Part shown: piece by piece, positions 28,546 through 40,800 of the stretch
Position numbering within the stretch: position 1 is the first letter of the stretch
Layout of the letters: the number at the start of each line of letters is the position of its first letter
Origin: Branchiostoma lanceolatum
Taxonomy: Eukaryota > Chordata > Leptocardii > Amphioxiformes > Branchiostomatidae
Reading direction: 5' to 3'
Length of the DNA stretch: 64,000 nt
Assembly: GCF_035083965.1 (NCBI RefSeq)
Contig: NC_089729.1
Coordinates: forward strand, 11,395,464-11,459,463
Program-made: the position numbers and the translations under genes
The notes under the pieces: model-generated
Databases searched by the model: none
What the model saw: the letters and a program-made list of their open reading frames with translations, nothing else
What the model was told of the DNA's origin: nothing

Positions 28546-31444
28546 GTGGCGTGGTCTGCGTGTGGCCTCGTGAACGACGTGTCCAAAAGTTTATATACTT
28601 CTCGTGCTCAAAAATTTCAGTTTTGTAACCTTTTTGTGGGCAGTTTTCTGGAGGAATTGTGGAGAACGACTTGTGGAATAACATGGGCGAGAATGTCCGG
28701 GCAGAGTTTTGTTTGCAGCTTGGCAAGACCGTCGGATGACTTCGGATTCAAAAATGTGACGCAGCACCAGGCAGGTAACGTTCAAACTTCTGATCTGGAA
28801 ATTTCGTCTAATCAGTTTTATTTCTGACGAAAAACAAAGCGTTGAGTTTAACCTTGCAATACGTTGTGGTCGGTAAAACTGTGTTTTCAACCGTGTACAT
28901 TTCTTGTCCTGTATGTTTTCCCCTATTGTTGAAAATGGAAATAACGAGGGCGCGAGGAGGCTGATGAAAATAACATACGGCATTCTGCCAAGGGGATATT
29001 GGTGAAGAAAATTAGGGCTGAGAAAAACTGTACTGGAATTTTCACCACAGATATATCATGCTGAGGCATCAAGACTAGATTTTGCTGTGTTGTCTTTTTC
29101 ACAAACATGCAAATCAATCTGCTGAAGAGTTCAATCGTAAGGTGAAAGAAAATAGAAAATATCAGGCACGTAACTAGTACAGGCGGTATAGTCTACCGGG
29201 GTACAACACCGGGACGGACCCGAACTGTCAACCTTGCTTCGACAACTGAAAGGTAAATCATAGGCGGGAGATTGTATAGTGCTAAAAGATACATTTGTGG
29301 AGGGGAGTTCTGGAGTGTCAAATCCAAATGGCATGCCGTACTTGTGTCTGCTCAACATGCCAGAGGTCAAGATCATAGATAGAGTGAGTGTTCATAACTA
29401 TTACTGTACATCAACACCAACGCCGGGGTTGTTTCCTTGCTTTTAGGTGCATGTGTGTGACAATGACCCTCCCCACAGCGTGTGATCCATACATACTTAT
29501 AACACAGGGTCTGTGCAAACGTTGGCAATATTGAACACCACTGGGTCCTTCATGGACGAAGTCTGGACTGTGCGGACACCTAAATTATATGCCTTGCCAA
29601 TAGGACTATGATGGCTGGTGTGGGCTTGCTGCCCGGAAAATTGTGACCAAAATGGTCTGAAACAGGCTTGATCGCCTGAGTCTTGACTCTGTTTGGCTTG
29701 TAACAACACCAGGGCCCCTCATCCCCATAGGGGGGCTTAAATACATAGTGCCGGCGAGGGGAACGCCAGAGCAGTGCTCTCGAGGCAATTGGTGGTGAGT
29801 TTGCACATGATACGGAAAGAAATCACACACCCAAAAGAACCCAACTTTGAAGGGTTCCAATGTTGATGTAGAGTAATGGATATGATCACTCCCTCTCTCC
29901 ATGTTTTGATCTCTAGCACGTTGTACGGACATGAATGCGACATACGGTTTGGATTTGACTCTTTAGAGCCCCCTCTACGGGTGTTTTTCTCTTGGGACTG
30001 TACCATCTTTTGCTGATGATTCACCTTTCATCTATCGAGACAAGCTTCACAGTCTGGTTCGATCCCGTGCTAACCAAGAAGGCTGGAGCCCCTGTACTGG
30101 TTATGTGCCTGACCTTTTCTCTCTTCTTCCCCTCACGATTCAACTCCTTAGTAAGTTGATTGGCATGTTCGTGACAAGGACTGTGAATTGTAATAGAGTC
30201 ATTTTGTATCATATACTATTTAGCTACTCGTATTTTAATTTGTATCCACATTTAGAACAAGTAACAAAGGTTTTCCGCCTAGAGGACGAAAGATCCGTAC
30301 GTGATAAATCGAAGAGAAACCATGGTGACTTAAGAGTTGTTTTAGTTTCGCTTTCTTTACCCTATTTGTACCTCACACTTTTTGTGTGGAAGAATTACTA
30401 CAATGGGAACAACCATTGATTCCTTAACAGTTTTTCGAAGTTCTTACGTTTTGGCCCCGTTACTTTCCCGATTGTGTAGTCGTCCACGTTTCCCTGATGT
30501 CCGGTAGTCACAATAACATGATATATTATGAGACACTATTAGATTAACTGCTATACGATACTATAATATTAATGGTTATGCGATACTATTAGATTGATGG
30601 TTATGCGATACTGTTGGATTAATGACTGTTCGTTTTTGTACCATTTTCTGTCAGATTTCTAGCTCCCATACAATTCTATCTTAGCCACAAAGTGTTCTAA
30701 GCTGTTGTTTTCTAGACATCCAATGATCTTGTTTTATTTTTCTTCCCTGTAGTCCAGTGACTTTGTAGCCCGCCCTTTGGAGAGAAGACAGACTGGACAT
30801 GTGGCAACCCAAGCTGAAGATGTTTCTTCGCAACTTTAGTTTCGAGTACATTCAAATTTATATCAACTCAGCTGCTTGGCCAGAATTTGAACCAATATTT
30901 AACACTGATTTCATAGCAGAGCTGGAGCCCCATCTTTAATTTTCAAAGGGAAATATTGGTTTGATCTAAGCAGTCACCGTGTGTATTTGAACCAACAACG
31001 TTTAAGCACAATAATGATAACACTCAAACTTCCCCTCCTGTCTCTTTACCGTGACTCCTGCAGGTTTGAACAACATGTCCTCACTAATAGCATTTTACTT
31101 TTAAGTACATTTCACTTCACACACTGCGCAGCTTCTTGGGATTCAAGCAATCTGCAACCGCAACGATCATAACCCAGATTGCCTTAAGTACGTTGCTCAG
31201 CAAGCACACCATATGCAGAAGTTTGGGATTCAAACCAAGAACCTAAAGGTCATGATATCAGACGCAAAGTTTATTTTTGTTTTTTGTTTGTTTTGAAACA
31301 ATATAAAGGATAAAGATGTTATCATCAATGTTAAACGTTATTCAAATAGATTAGTCTGGTAAGTTATCTAGTCTCTGGATCCATCTTTGCCATGTTCTAC
31401 CAGATTTGTTTGCTTTTCCATTTCTCCCTCTATGATAACTGTAG
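28546..31444. other. Interval with no recognised gene
   Basis: Possible spliced exons on the plus strand (28695-28773 reading MSGQSFVCSLARPSDD with a GCAG/GTAACG donor; 30751-30837 reading SSDFVARPLERRQTGH after a 'ccctgtag' acceptor) do not join in phase into a model I can defend. Irregular ~40-bp repeats with 'gcgatactattagatt' occur at about 30530-30625. Frames at 29500-30020 (minus) show no family. Confidence 0.35.
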
Positions 31445-31637
31445 GTGATGTGCCATGTCCAACTACCCTGTGCAACATGGCACGGAGAACCTAAGACTGC
31501 GGCGACGGGACAGGTGTGACAGGTGGTCCCAGAACAGGTGTATCCTGCAAGATAGCTGCGGGGTGGAGGTCATCAACAAGAAGTCAGGGGTCAGACCTGA
31601 AACCCCTGACCTAAGCGAGTCTCTGTGTCATTCTTGA
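31445..31637 (+). CDS. Candidate terminal exon of an unknown small protein
   Basis: A strong acceptor (pyrimidine tract then 'aactgtag') precedes an ATG at 31455 in good context. The frame MSNYPVQHGTENLRLRRRD... runs 60 codons to a TGA at 31635-31637. AATAAA follows at 31676-31681, about 40 bp after the stop, giving a compact 3' end. Third codon positions in the middle of the frame are mostly G or C, unlike the flanks. The peptide is rich in Arg and Cys (RRRDRCDRWSQNRC) with no known domain, signal peptide or membrane segment. Upstream exons may start near 28.5 kb from the promoter region shared with the PIDD1-like gene, but I could not join them in frame. It may also be a non-coding exon. 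Confidence 0.35.
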
Positions 31638-31699
31638 GTAGGTCATTTGTTAGCCATAGGTCATAGGTCAATCCAAATAAAGGACTGCTCCATTAGGAT

Positions 31700-33890
31700 A
31701 GGAAGGAAGGTTTAAGAATTATTAGATTGAAAAGTCAAAAGACCACCACCACCATCAAAAAGCGCACGCAGTTTGGTTTGCACTAATTCATCACGCAAAA
31801 TAAAGCAAATTCTGACTGCTTTCTATGTTTCGGCAGGTTGAAAGCACTACATGTATAATCACTTTTTCAATTTGGCTATAGAAAAGTTTCCTTCCATATT
31901 GTTAGAATGACTATCAAATTTTCTCCAAGAAGTGCATATTCATGCTTGGCCATTTAAAAGCAACTCTTGTAGCAAGGTTTCCATGGTTCAAATCCACCAA
32001 CCGCGTCCACTGCTCTTAGTACTGAAATCGCGTCTCCCCTGCCCTTGGTACTGAGGGTCTCTCCCCTGCCCTTAGTACTGAGGTTCTCTCCCCTGCCCTT
32101 AGTACTGAAATCCCACCCCTGCCCTTTGTACTGAAGTTCTCTCCCCTGCCCTTAGAACTGAGGTTCTCTCCCCTGCCCTTAGAACTGAGGTTCTCTCCCC
32201 TGCCCTTAGAACTGAGGTTCTCTCCCCTGCCCATAGAAGTTAGGTTCTCTCCTCTGCCCTTAGTACTGAAATCCCATCCCCTGCCGTTAGTACTAAAGTT
32301 CTCTCCCCTACCCTTGCGTGACGTTGTCCTTGCACCCAATCCCTTGTTATAAATTAGCTATAAAAGTATACTTGTATACGAAAAAGTCATTGTATCGCGA
32401 TGCACGTCAGATTAACAGTACTGTAGCAGCAATGTGGCGTCCACGCACTGTCACTCTTACTTCAACAGATAGGGGTCCCCAAAGCCACTAAGATCGATAG
32501 AATATATTTAATCAACCTAAAGTTCAGTGACCCCCATATGAGGAAAATAGCCGATCTTCTCCCCAAAATACCCGCTAAAATCGTATTACGAAGTGTTGTA
32601 TGCCAAAAGTGCGAATGGGATTCTTTGAATATTTGTTCAATGTACCCCCATAGCAAATGTCAGGTCATTTGGATGTATTTCCAGAGCACAGGAGGCCAAA
32701 ATGTACGTTTTTGGTAAGAAAACCCTCAATAAAATCACTTTCAAGGTCAATATTGAAAAAATGAAGAAAAAAAAGCTCAACATAATTAAAAATAAACGTT
32801 CTATTATTTGAAAACCTAGTCTTTGAGGCCTCTAAAGTTTTCAACACGCCTGTCTTATCCGACACTACGTACAAGTGGCTCTCCTTTCAAAACAACTCCT
32901 AAGGTCAGAACTCAGAAGTGTGTACACATGGCTCAAGCCCCGTGAAAACAAACACAACATGGACATGATTAACGTGGGTAACCCATTCACAAACTCTCTC
33001 GCTCTAAAGCTCCCATGTTTTCTGTCAGATTGTTTTCTTAACCGAAATCGACCTGGATCAGGTGAAGAAGAAACGAAATAATCCTGAACATATTAAGAAC
33101 GAAGAAAGTCTTTTTAAAGAGGACAATCGTGATAGTAACTCATGTCGACGTTGTAACGCGAGAAAGTTGTTTGATAAAGTGATTTTTGATGAGGGCGGGA
33201 CACTTGCACCTTGGCAACGCCAGCGTCCGTTGCTATGCAACGGTCGCCATGTTTAAACACGTTGATACATTCGTCAATTCAATCCTCTCACGTAATGTAG
33301 AATTAAGGTAATGAAAGAACTTTTACAGATTAGACAAAACATAAAACTTGGCAACGTGCTATCGACGGAGTATATCATATGTCACGTTATTGTTTTCTCG
33401 TGTATATCGCAACATGTTCTTGATATCTACCTTACAAATCTTAAGAACAAATATGCAATAAATGAGTGTCAAAAATGAGTAAACACTACATTACCCATTG
33501 CAAATGTCTGACAGTTTTGAGTTCAGATAAATGTGACTAAATTTCAACGGAGTATTGCATACACATTCATCTTAAACATGAAACACGTTATCTTATTGCT
33601 TAGAACGGCTAACAGTTTTGAAGAACGGTTTCTTTAAGAAACATTTTCTGACAGACAGAATCCTAAACAACCCACACGTTATTTTGTAATTGTACAAAAA
33701 AGCGCACCACAAAAACAGCTTGTATGTTTTTCTTTGTCCAAGTACTGAAAGGGTGCCCAAACATCTTTTGAAGCTAACCATGTTGTTGTACTAACAACTC
33801 GTGTTTGATTGTAAATTCTCTGATTCTACAGCTACTATAGCATAACGTGCTTCACGTTGGAGACATAATAAAACAGCTACTGTGCACTTA
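31700..33890. other. Gene-free interval with a 27-bp minisatellite
   Basis: Apart from the minisatellite (separate entry) and a GC-rich patch near 33190-33250 with an RFX-like motif, I see no supported exon. Short frames at 32875-33081 and 33062-33256 overlap in different frames and show no family features. Confidence 0.4.
32032..32315. repeat. 27-bp minisatellite
   Basis: About ten units of 'tctcccctgcccttagaact' plus 'gaggttc', with variants. Because 27 is a multiple of 3, the minus strand stays open (a repeated RGENLSSKG-type peptide, 107 aa frame at 32016-32339). I treat that as a repeat artefact. Confidence 0.9.
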
Positions 33891-34520
33891 CCGTGGCTCG
33901 CAGACAACACAACCCGTACAAGCACCCCTATCGCCCCATCTCCGCACGACTATTGCTGTATTAGCAACAATCTGTGTATTTATCCCCGCACTGCCTTGGC
34001 AACCGCGCGTTGATATGGCAACGGGAGCACTTGTTCGCGCAGTGGAAAGTATCGACCGACAGCTGGGTCAATCTTGTCAAGTTGCTTGAGTCTTAGCTTG
34101 TTTGCATCGGTGTTATACGAGCGTCGCTCCACGCAGAACTTAACGTGCAGTGACCTCGGTCTTCTACTCCTGACGACATCCACTTACCTTGTTTTCTTTC
34201 TCCTTGACTTCTTCTGACATCACGTTTCTGTACCCCCAAAACACTTAAGGTGTATCTTATGAAGGAATTCCTGACTTTCTTCTTATCCTTCTCTCCCAAG
34301 GAACGTATATACGCGTCTTTGAATCCAAGTACGAAAACCAAGAATTCACCCTCGCGCCATTCGCTATGACAATTCGTATAGATACAGCTGTCAAATTCCT
34401 CGAACGTTCTTGGAAAGGCGTCTGAAGACGGAAACGATTATGTCTTGCGTTTCTAGAGGCGCGTGAAAGGATAGGAAGTACGTAAGAACGAGGCGACACC
34501 GTGCGCAAGTGGCCTTAGTT
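33850..34520. promoter_or_regulatory. Possible 5' region of an unknown minus-strand transcript
   Basis: Two consensus minus-strand donors (GTAAGTG) end potential exons at 33892 and 34188. An RFX/X-box-like site GTTGATATGGCAAC is at 34009-34022, and a second RFX-like palindrome 'ccgttgctatgcaacgg' is at 33228-33244. A basic frame (about 34189-34341) precedes the second donor. No downstream coding exon is recognised. Confidence 0.2.
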
Positions 34521-34721
34521 CCCGGTCAGGAGTCAACAGGTGACCCGACCACGCTGTGCAAACTGTTCACATGGTAGCCATTGTTCCACTGGTATTTGTT
34601 CCCTGCACGGCTGGCGATGGAAGAAACATGTTTGCCACATTAAAGGGTTTTAAGGTAGACAGAGGAGAAGGGAAACGAGCTTAAAATGATGATATTGTTG
34701 TCCGTTCTCTATCAAGTTACG

Positions 34722-35165
34722 GCCCTGTCACACGAGTGCGTATATTATTAAGTGCGCATGAGTTCAGCATTTACATTATTTTTTGGTTTAAGTAAATTTC
34801 ACGTGGAGGAAGTTGTTTTCTACTTGGACTCACCGTTGAGCAGTCTAGTTATCAAACCAAAGAAATTACTTCTTCGGCTGCAAACTTAACCTAAACCCAA
34901 ATCATGTACTCTCCAAGCAGAGGTTGAATGGGCAGATCGTCACCGTTTTATCATATGCCGTCATTTTTTGTCGCTAGCCCATTCTAACTAGAATGGGCTA
35001 GCGACAAAAAATGACGGCATATGATAAAACGGTGACGATCTGCCCATTCAACCTCTGCTTGGAGAGTACAAATCATGTTCATACGCAACTCATCAAAACA
35101 ATTTGAAAGATTTGTTGTTTTCAGATTGAAATTATATACACGTACAAGGGAACTTAACATTTGCC
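34722..35165. repeat. Dispersed repeat, copy 2, interrupted by a MITE
   Basis: The same landmarks as 21685-22000 ('agttgttttctact', 'caaagaaattacttcttcgg', 'atacgcaactcat'), split by the palindromic insertion at 34907-35068. Removing the insertion and one copy of the 9-bp duplication restores the order seen in copy 1. Confidence 0.75.
34907..35068. mobile_element. Perfectly palindromic MITE, 162 bp, with 9-bp target duplication
   Basis: The arms starting 'tactctccaagcagaggttg' are identical reverse complements over 80 bp around a central AC. Direct repeats CAAATCATG flank it (34898-34906 and 35069-35077). The terminus is related to the 10394-10535 element. A 9-bp duplication fits Mutator-like transposition, which is an inference from duplication length. 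Confidence 0.93.
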
Positions 35166-35914
35166 GGCTAAGATATCATCATTTCCTTAATATACTTATC
35201 AAAGTCGCTGGTCTTAACCAAGAAACAATCAAGAGGCACATTCACACCACTTATATACCTTTATTCAAATGCACGTCACAATCTTGTATTCTTGCACAGG
35301 TTTTGGTCTTTTGGTTGTAGCACTGAAAATACTGACATTACAGTCAACTATCAAGAATGTGCATCTTTCCACATTATGCAATTTAAACATTTGTTAGACA
35401 CACTAAAATATTTCATACAAAAGAATATTAATGAAACAAAAAAGAGAAGTAATAAAGTAAAAAAGTTTTTCAAGTCTTATGTCAACACACATCTTTCAAA
35501 CTGTTACCACACACATAATGATATTAATGTACCTAACTGAAAATACCCTCGCAAAAAAACTTTGACACTCACTAAGTTATGACAATATGATAATGAAGTT
35601 ATTATGACAATATCAGAGTGATAAGCAGTTGTAGAATATCAGATATGTATGTTAGTAAAAAAAAACACTTAGTATTTCACTGGTGTCTAATAAATACAAT
35701 TACTTTATCATAAATTAGCTAGCATACGCATATTAGTGAGCTTCATATTGTTGTGAAAACTGCAACAAATGTCCTTAATTTCTACTGACCACTTGTTAGG
35801 CACTTACACAATTCCTGGTGAAAAAATACCATAGTCTTTTTTTGAATGGAATATATCTACTGTACATTGTCTTACTGTGTATTTCTTGACACTTACACAC
35901 TACTGTTAACTTTC
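35166..35914. other. AT-rich gene-free interval
   Basis: No supported exon, hairpin or tandem array seen. Frames of 81-82 codons near 35075-35540 are AT-rich with no domain. Confidence 0.45.
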
Positions 35915-36160
35915 ATTGAACAAAAAGACTCTTTGTAGACAATCAAGTGATTTATTCAACCAACGTTTCGGTGACCATCTGTCACCTTCCTCAGGGATAT
36001 CCTGACTGTTTCACATTGCACTGCAGCACAGGTGTGGCTGCTTAATTACTGTTATAGATGCCCTGAGGAAGGTGACAGATGGTCACCAAAATGTTGGTTG
36101 AATAAATCACTTGGTTGTGTACAAAGAATATCTTTATTCAGAGACTTACCAACCTGATGA
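35915..36160. mobile_element. Foldback MITE with 'ttattcaacc' arms
   Basis: Left arm 'gtgatttattcaacca', 'ggtgaccatctgtcacctt' is complemented by 'ggtgacagatggtcacc' and 'tggttgaataaatcac' near 36070-36115. The interior has 'cactgcagcacaggtgtggc'. Same family as 27215-27515. Confidence 0.8.
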
Positions 36161-37830
36161 AACTACTCATGGATGTTAAGTTTCATGTTAGACATAAGGA
36201 TTGTCACAATGCATCTTAGATAAATGATACCGGTATGTTGATATATAAATACAGAGTGCACATTCACATATCTTTATGAAGTTATTTTGGTTGACAATTA
36301 ATTCTGTCACTTTTAGTCCTTTCAATTGTTTGGTCAGCATCCTTTATGACTTCAGTTTGATACTGGCGTTTGCTATATTGGACCCATAGAATGTCCTACT
36401 TTCTTTTTACATCTATCTAAGTGTTTTATGAATTATATTGGCATTAATTTGCTATTTTGGACCAATAAAGCATAATCTGCATACTGTTTGTTCCTATCCC
36501 TATCTAACCAATACTAAGGATAAATACAGGCATTTGTTACTTTAAACGGAAAAATATAACCTTATTATGATTCCATTATATACATGATTGTCGTTTGCTC
36601 TTTTTGATCACCAAAATGACACAGTTCCAGCATTTGCAAAAAATTTAAAAAAAGTGTGACCAAAACTATGTGATACTGGCCTTTGGTTTAGTGCTATAGA
36701 ACATACAAAATTTGTAGGTACTTGCTAATGTTTGACCTGATGTCATAGAAGGTCACAGTCAATTTCTCTTGGTCCTTGTGTTCATTTGCTTGTGGAATTA
36801 GATTGTCTCACACTTTGCACTGCACATCCCTGCACTTATCTGTAACCCAGGGCCACACAAACATCAGATGCTGATAACGCACAGAATAGGACCTGTTGTC
36901 ATCAAATAGGGCAGGGCCCTCTTAATTAAGCCCCAGTAATATACGCATAGTCGAACATGTCTCCCGACCCCAGCCAACCAAGGTTTAAGCAGTATGTCGG
37001 GAGCAGTCTGACCAGTTTTAAATAATTTGACTTCCAAACACACCCTGACCACTACTGACTTACTCCCAACCACCAGGCAACCCATTTCAGACCACCAGCC
37101 AACTGCACTGCACACCAACCAAACCACTCCCAATAAAAAAAATTGGCCTGGTTGGGAGAAGTTCGGGAGGCTATGAGGCTTTGTGTATCCAGGGCTTAAT
37201 TAAGATAGCTCCAAACAGCAGTTAGATTCAGATATGAATGGTTTAGGTGTGACAAGTCTGTTGGTGTGATATACCCAGCCGTCACGTGCCACCAATGTTG
37301 GTGTTTTACACTGAATGGTAGTCATATTGGTTGACCGATCCAGATTCTAGCTTGGATACCAGACCCCTCACGCTAGACCTTTTGGTCAGGGGAGGTCACA
37401 TACGAAGTATAGAGTTGGCACGCGGTCTCTGTTGGCACCGAATCTCTAATATCTATCGCCCCAAGCACGAGAGATAATTAGGGCCCGTGTGCTAACTGTG
37501 GTGGCGCGGTGCAAATTTGCTCCCCCGGCCGAAGGATTAGCGACTGTAATGTGGTGTTCTGGTACCCAGATTCAGATCTCCAACACAAACAGAATAACAT
37601 AATGCTTTTTTTTAATGCCATCAAAGCCCCGTTAAAACCCGATCACCAGTTGCCATGGATGTGAAAACTTCCTGAAGTAAACCCAACCATTGCGGCATTA
37701 AAGTAAAATATTGTGGCCCAGATATAAACATGTGGCCGCATTCAAAAGATCTAACAACATGCTAAGAGTGCTTGAAAAGAACAAGACTTTCATGGAGTAG
37801 ATCCGTCCTCCATTTTGGGTCTTGTCAAGG
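36161..37830. other. Gene-free interval, including the NCF4 3' flank
   Basis: Lies between the foldback MITE and the NCF4 stop. The 89-codon minus frame at 36864-37133 is low-information and contains 'taccaaccag'-type repetition. A region at about 37250-37570 with GC-rich blocks ('gtcaggggaggtcac', 'tgtggtggcgcggtgc') looks like a repeat, but I see no second copy in the window. Confidence 0.4.
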
Positions 37831-40800
37831 TTACGACCTTCTCGGGGGCGTGTCCTTGACATGATAGACAGAATAGTCCTTCTCCAAGGTCGCGTGGACC
37901 TCCCACGGCACGTACTGACTGCTGCTCTGCTGCCGGCTCAGTTGCCGTGGCAACGTCTTCCTCTCTGATTGGTTGATCATCAGATCCACGTCGTCCTGAT
38001 CCTTGATTCGTATGAGATCTCCCTCGTGATCCAGGTAGTTCATCACAAGATCCTGACGCTGTAATGATTGTCTGGGAAAGTAGAATAGAAACAAAACAAA
38101 TGAATGTATATTAAACTAATGTCTATCAAATAAGGTACACTAACATATGCTAGGTTTTTTTAGCTTGTAAGGCTGTTTTTCCTGATGCAAAAAAAAGGGA
38201 TCTTTGCAACCTCCATGAAAATGAAGGTATTGTTTTTGGTTTGTCTGTGTGTTTGTTTGTTTGTTTGTTTGTTTGTTTGTTTTGGTGTGTATTGGCAGTT
38301 ATGGTATGTGTTTGTAGCAATTTGAATACTAAAGACTTACAAGATGTGAGGCGGAATAGGCTTGGTTCGTGTCCAAAGTTGGTCCCACATTAGACAGAAT
38401 TTCACAATGAATAGAAATACAAATTCACAGAAACTCTACATTTTTGTTGTTGTGTTGTAAATATCTTATGTAGGTAATAAAGATCCTTGATTTCTTGGAG
38501 TGTTTTAAGAGGATAACACACTTAAAGCATTGTTAATGGTAAGCCTTTTATTAAGCTATAATAACAATAATAATAACAAAAATCATGCACAATGCTAAAA
38601 ACAATAAAGTTAATTGAAGAGACAAAACAGCTAACCTGACTAGAGTGAGCAGCTCCTTGAATGCTGGATTCTCCACGAAGGTTGGATGTACTTCAATGTC
38701 CCTACAAAAACAACATTAGTTTCTTTCCATTAAGTTGAAACAAAAGATGACACACAGTCAATGTGTCAACACCATTCCTGAAAAGTTACAGACCTTTAGT
38801 AAACTGAAGTAGCCATTTGGCACCCAATTCCCTATTGGTTACAGAGTTATGCAGCAGGGAGAAGTTTAATGGACAATTACATGCATTTTATAGTACATGT
38901 ATTTTTGATTGATGTGACAGCTAATAATGATTTGGATAATATTTAACAAGGACCCTGTTTACAAAAAGGGAAGAGAAATGACAGGTATAGTGCTGCACAC
39001 CTAAACATAACATCAGGTACAGGTACCGGACCTGTACCTGTACCTGAACAATTTGAAAAAATGTGTTCTTCTGAACTTCTTCAATAATGACAGAAACATA
39101 AACTGTTTACAACTTGTCAGTATCTTTATTCAAAGAACATAAGTAGGTTTCCTACGGCCAAACTCCCTTGGCCTTGCTATCTAAACTCCTGGCCCTTCTG
39201 AAAGATCTGTTGCAAATTAGTTACGCTGTACATGTCCCTAGCTAGGTGTCACTTTGGTCACGTTTGGTGTTGCATGAGGCCATGAGGTTAAGAGATCAGT
39301 CACAAAATAGGCATTATAAGACTTGGTGTAAATTTATATCATTTAGTACAGAACTAGTACTTTATAATCCGGTAATTTGGCCCCGTACCAAATCAATTTT
39401 CGCGGTACAGTACCGGTACACAGTACCAGTACGCAGCACTTAAGACAGGTACATGAAGGGAGGACTCTGACCTGACTCCACCGGAGAAGTGACAGCGAAT
39501 CACAGCCACTGGTTCAGGGTCATCCCACTCATCCTGAAAAATAACACCAAAATTACTGTAAATGCAAAAATGTTTGCAGTGGTTTCATGTTCGCGGTTTT
39601 CGCGGTTACCGTTTCATTCACCCCCGACGGGAGAATTCGAACTGGCGCATCCCCGTCTTGTATGACAGCCAACGAAAGGGTATATGTATGTCACCCCGTA
39701 AAAAGGGCAGTATAACCCCGTCGTAGGGAAAGCATGTCGACTGATGATGATGATGATGATATAATGAGCCACCTGTCAGGTTACTGCAGTACTGCAGAAA
39801 GGCAAATTTGACAGACACGTTTCCAGGTGCTCTTACCTCTCCTTCCTCCAGGTCTTCATCCAGATCCTCGATGATTTCAACATACGCTGCAGGGAACAGG
39901 CCTGTCTTCATGTTGTATTTGCCCTGCAAGGGAACAATGAACCAGTCTTATAATGAACATAAGATTAATCAACTATTATTAAAGATAAACATGAAAGTTA
40001 CCTGTGTTGGTATATAACATAATCAGTAGTAAATTATAATCAATTCTGGTTTTATTCAGCATACAGATGTACCAAATTAGGCCCTGAATTGTTCCAACAT
40101 TCACACTTATCGCAAATAACATTACAGTACTGGATATTCAAAATCATTCTTCGTTGTCTTTAAAAGCTTCTAAAAAAACTGATACTAAGATTAGAATACT
40201 AATCATAATGTAAAAGGGTCTGGAAACAGTGTTCAAATATCATGTATCGAGAATATAGTCCACCATCTCCACTCAAAATCTATGAGTTCAGTAATCTCAC
40301 AATATACGGTATTGCACTGTTCTTGTGAACGTTCCGTTCTAGCAGTGATAATGTTCAATTTGTGGCAGGACCTGGTGAGTCATCCGCTGGCCTCTTGGTT
40401 TCCAACACAAGGATTGGACAAATTACCATTTGGCAAGCAATCCTGAAGAAATCTAGCTTGTCAAAAATTTGGTGAGTCCAAGTTCCTTTAGTTGGAAAAT
40501 AGTATTGCATTTATCATGATATGTGTATCTTAAATAAATCATGTACTTCAGCTAGCATAGAAAGAAACAAAGACATGTCATAATCCTTAATGCAGTTTGC
40601 AAAACTTTACTCAAGTTAATCAAAAGTTGAAAAACAAGGCAACAGAGACCACTTTGGGGGACTGAACTAACACTCACTGAAGTAGCATCTCTTCTCCTAA
40701 GTCAGAAACCTCTTTAACGGTTTACTTAAGCTGAAGCAAGTTGACTGACTCAGTAGATGAAGGCCTAGGGATTACGAAGGCTGCTTGGGAAATCCCTTCC

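Noticed and set aside
28695..30837. Spliced plus-strand gene MSGQSFVCSLARPSDD... + SSDFVARPLERRQTGH...
   Set aside because: The donor leaves phase 1 while the second frame needs phase 0 at its acceptor; an alternative acceptor closes but has no supporting family similarity.
32016..32339. 107-codon minus-strand frame with RGENLSSKG repeats
   Set aside because: Explained by a 27-bp minisatellite; no flanking exon structure and no non-repeat coding sequence.
33893..34341. Minus-strand gene with donors at 34188 and 33892
   Set aside because: Good GTAAGTG donors and a basic frame (VLGFKDAYIRSLGEKDKKK), but no recognised domain and no downstream exon that joins; kept only as a weak regulatory/5' region note.
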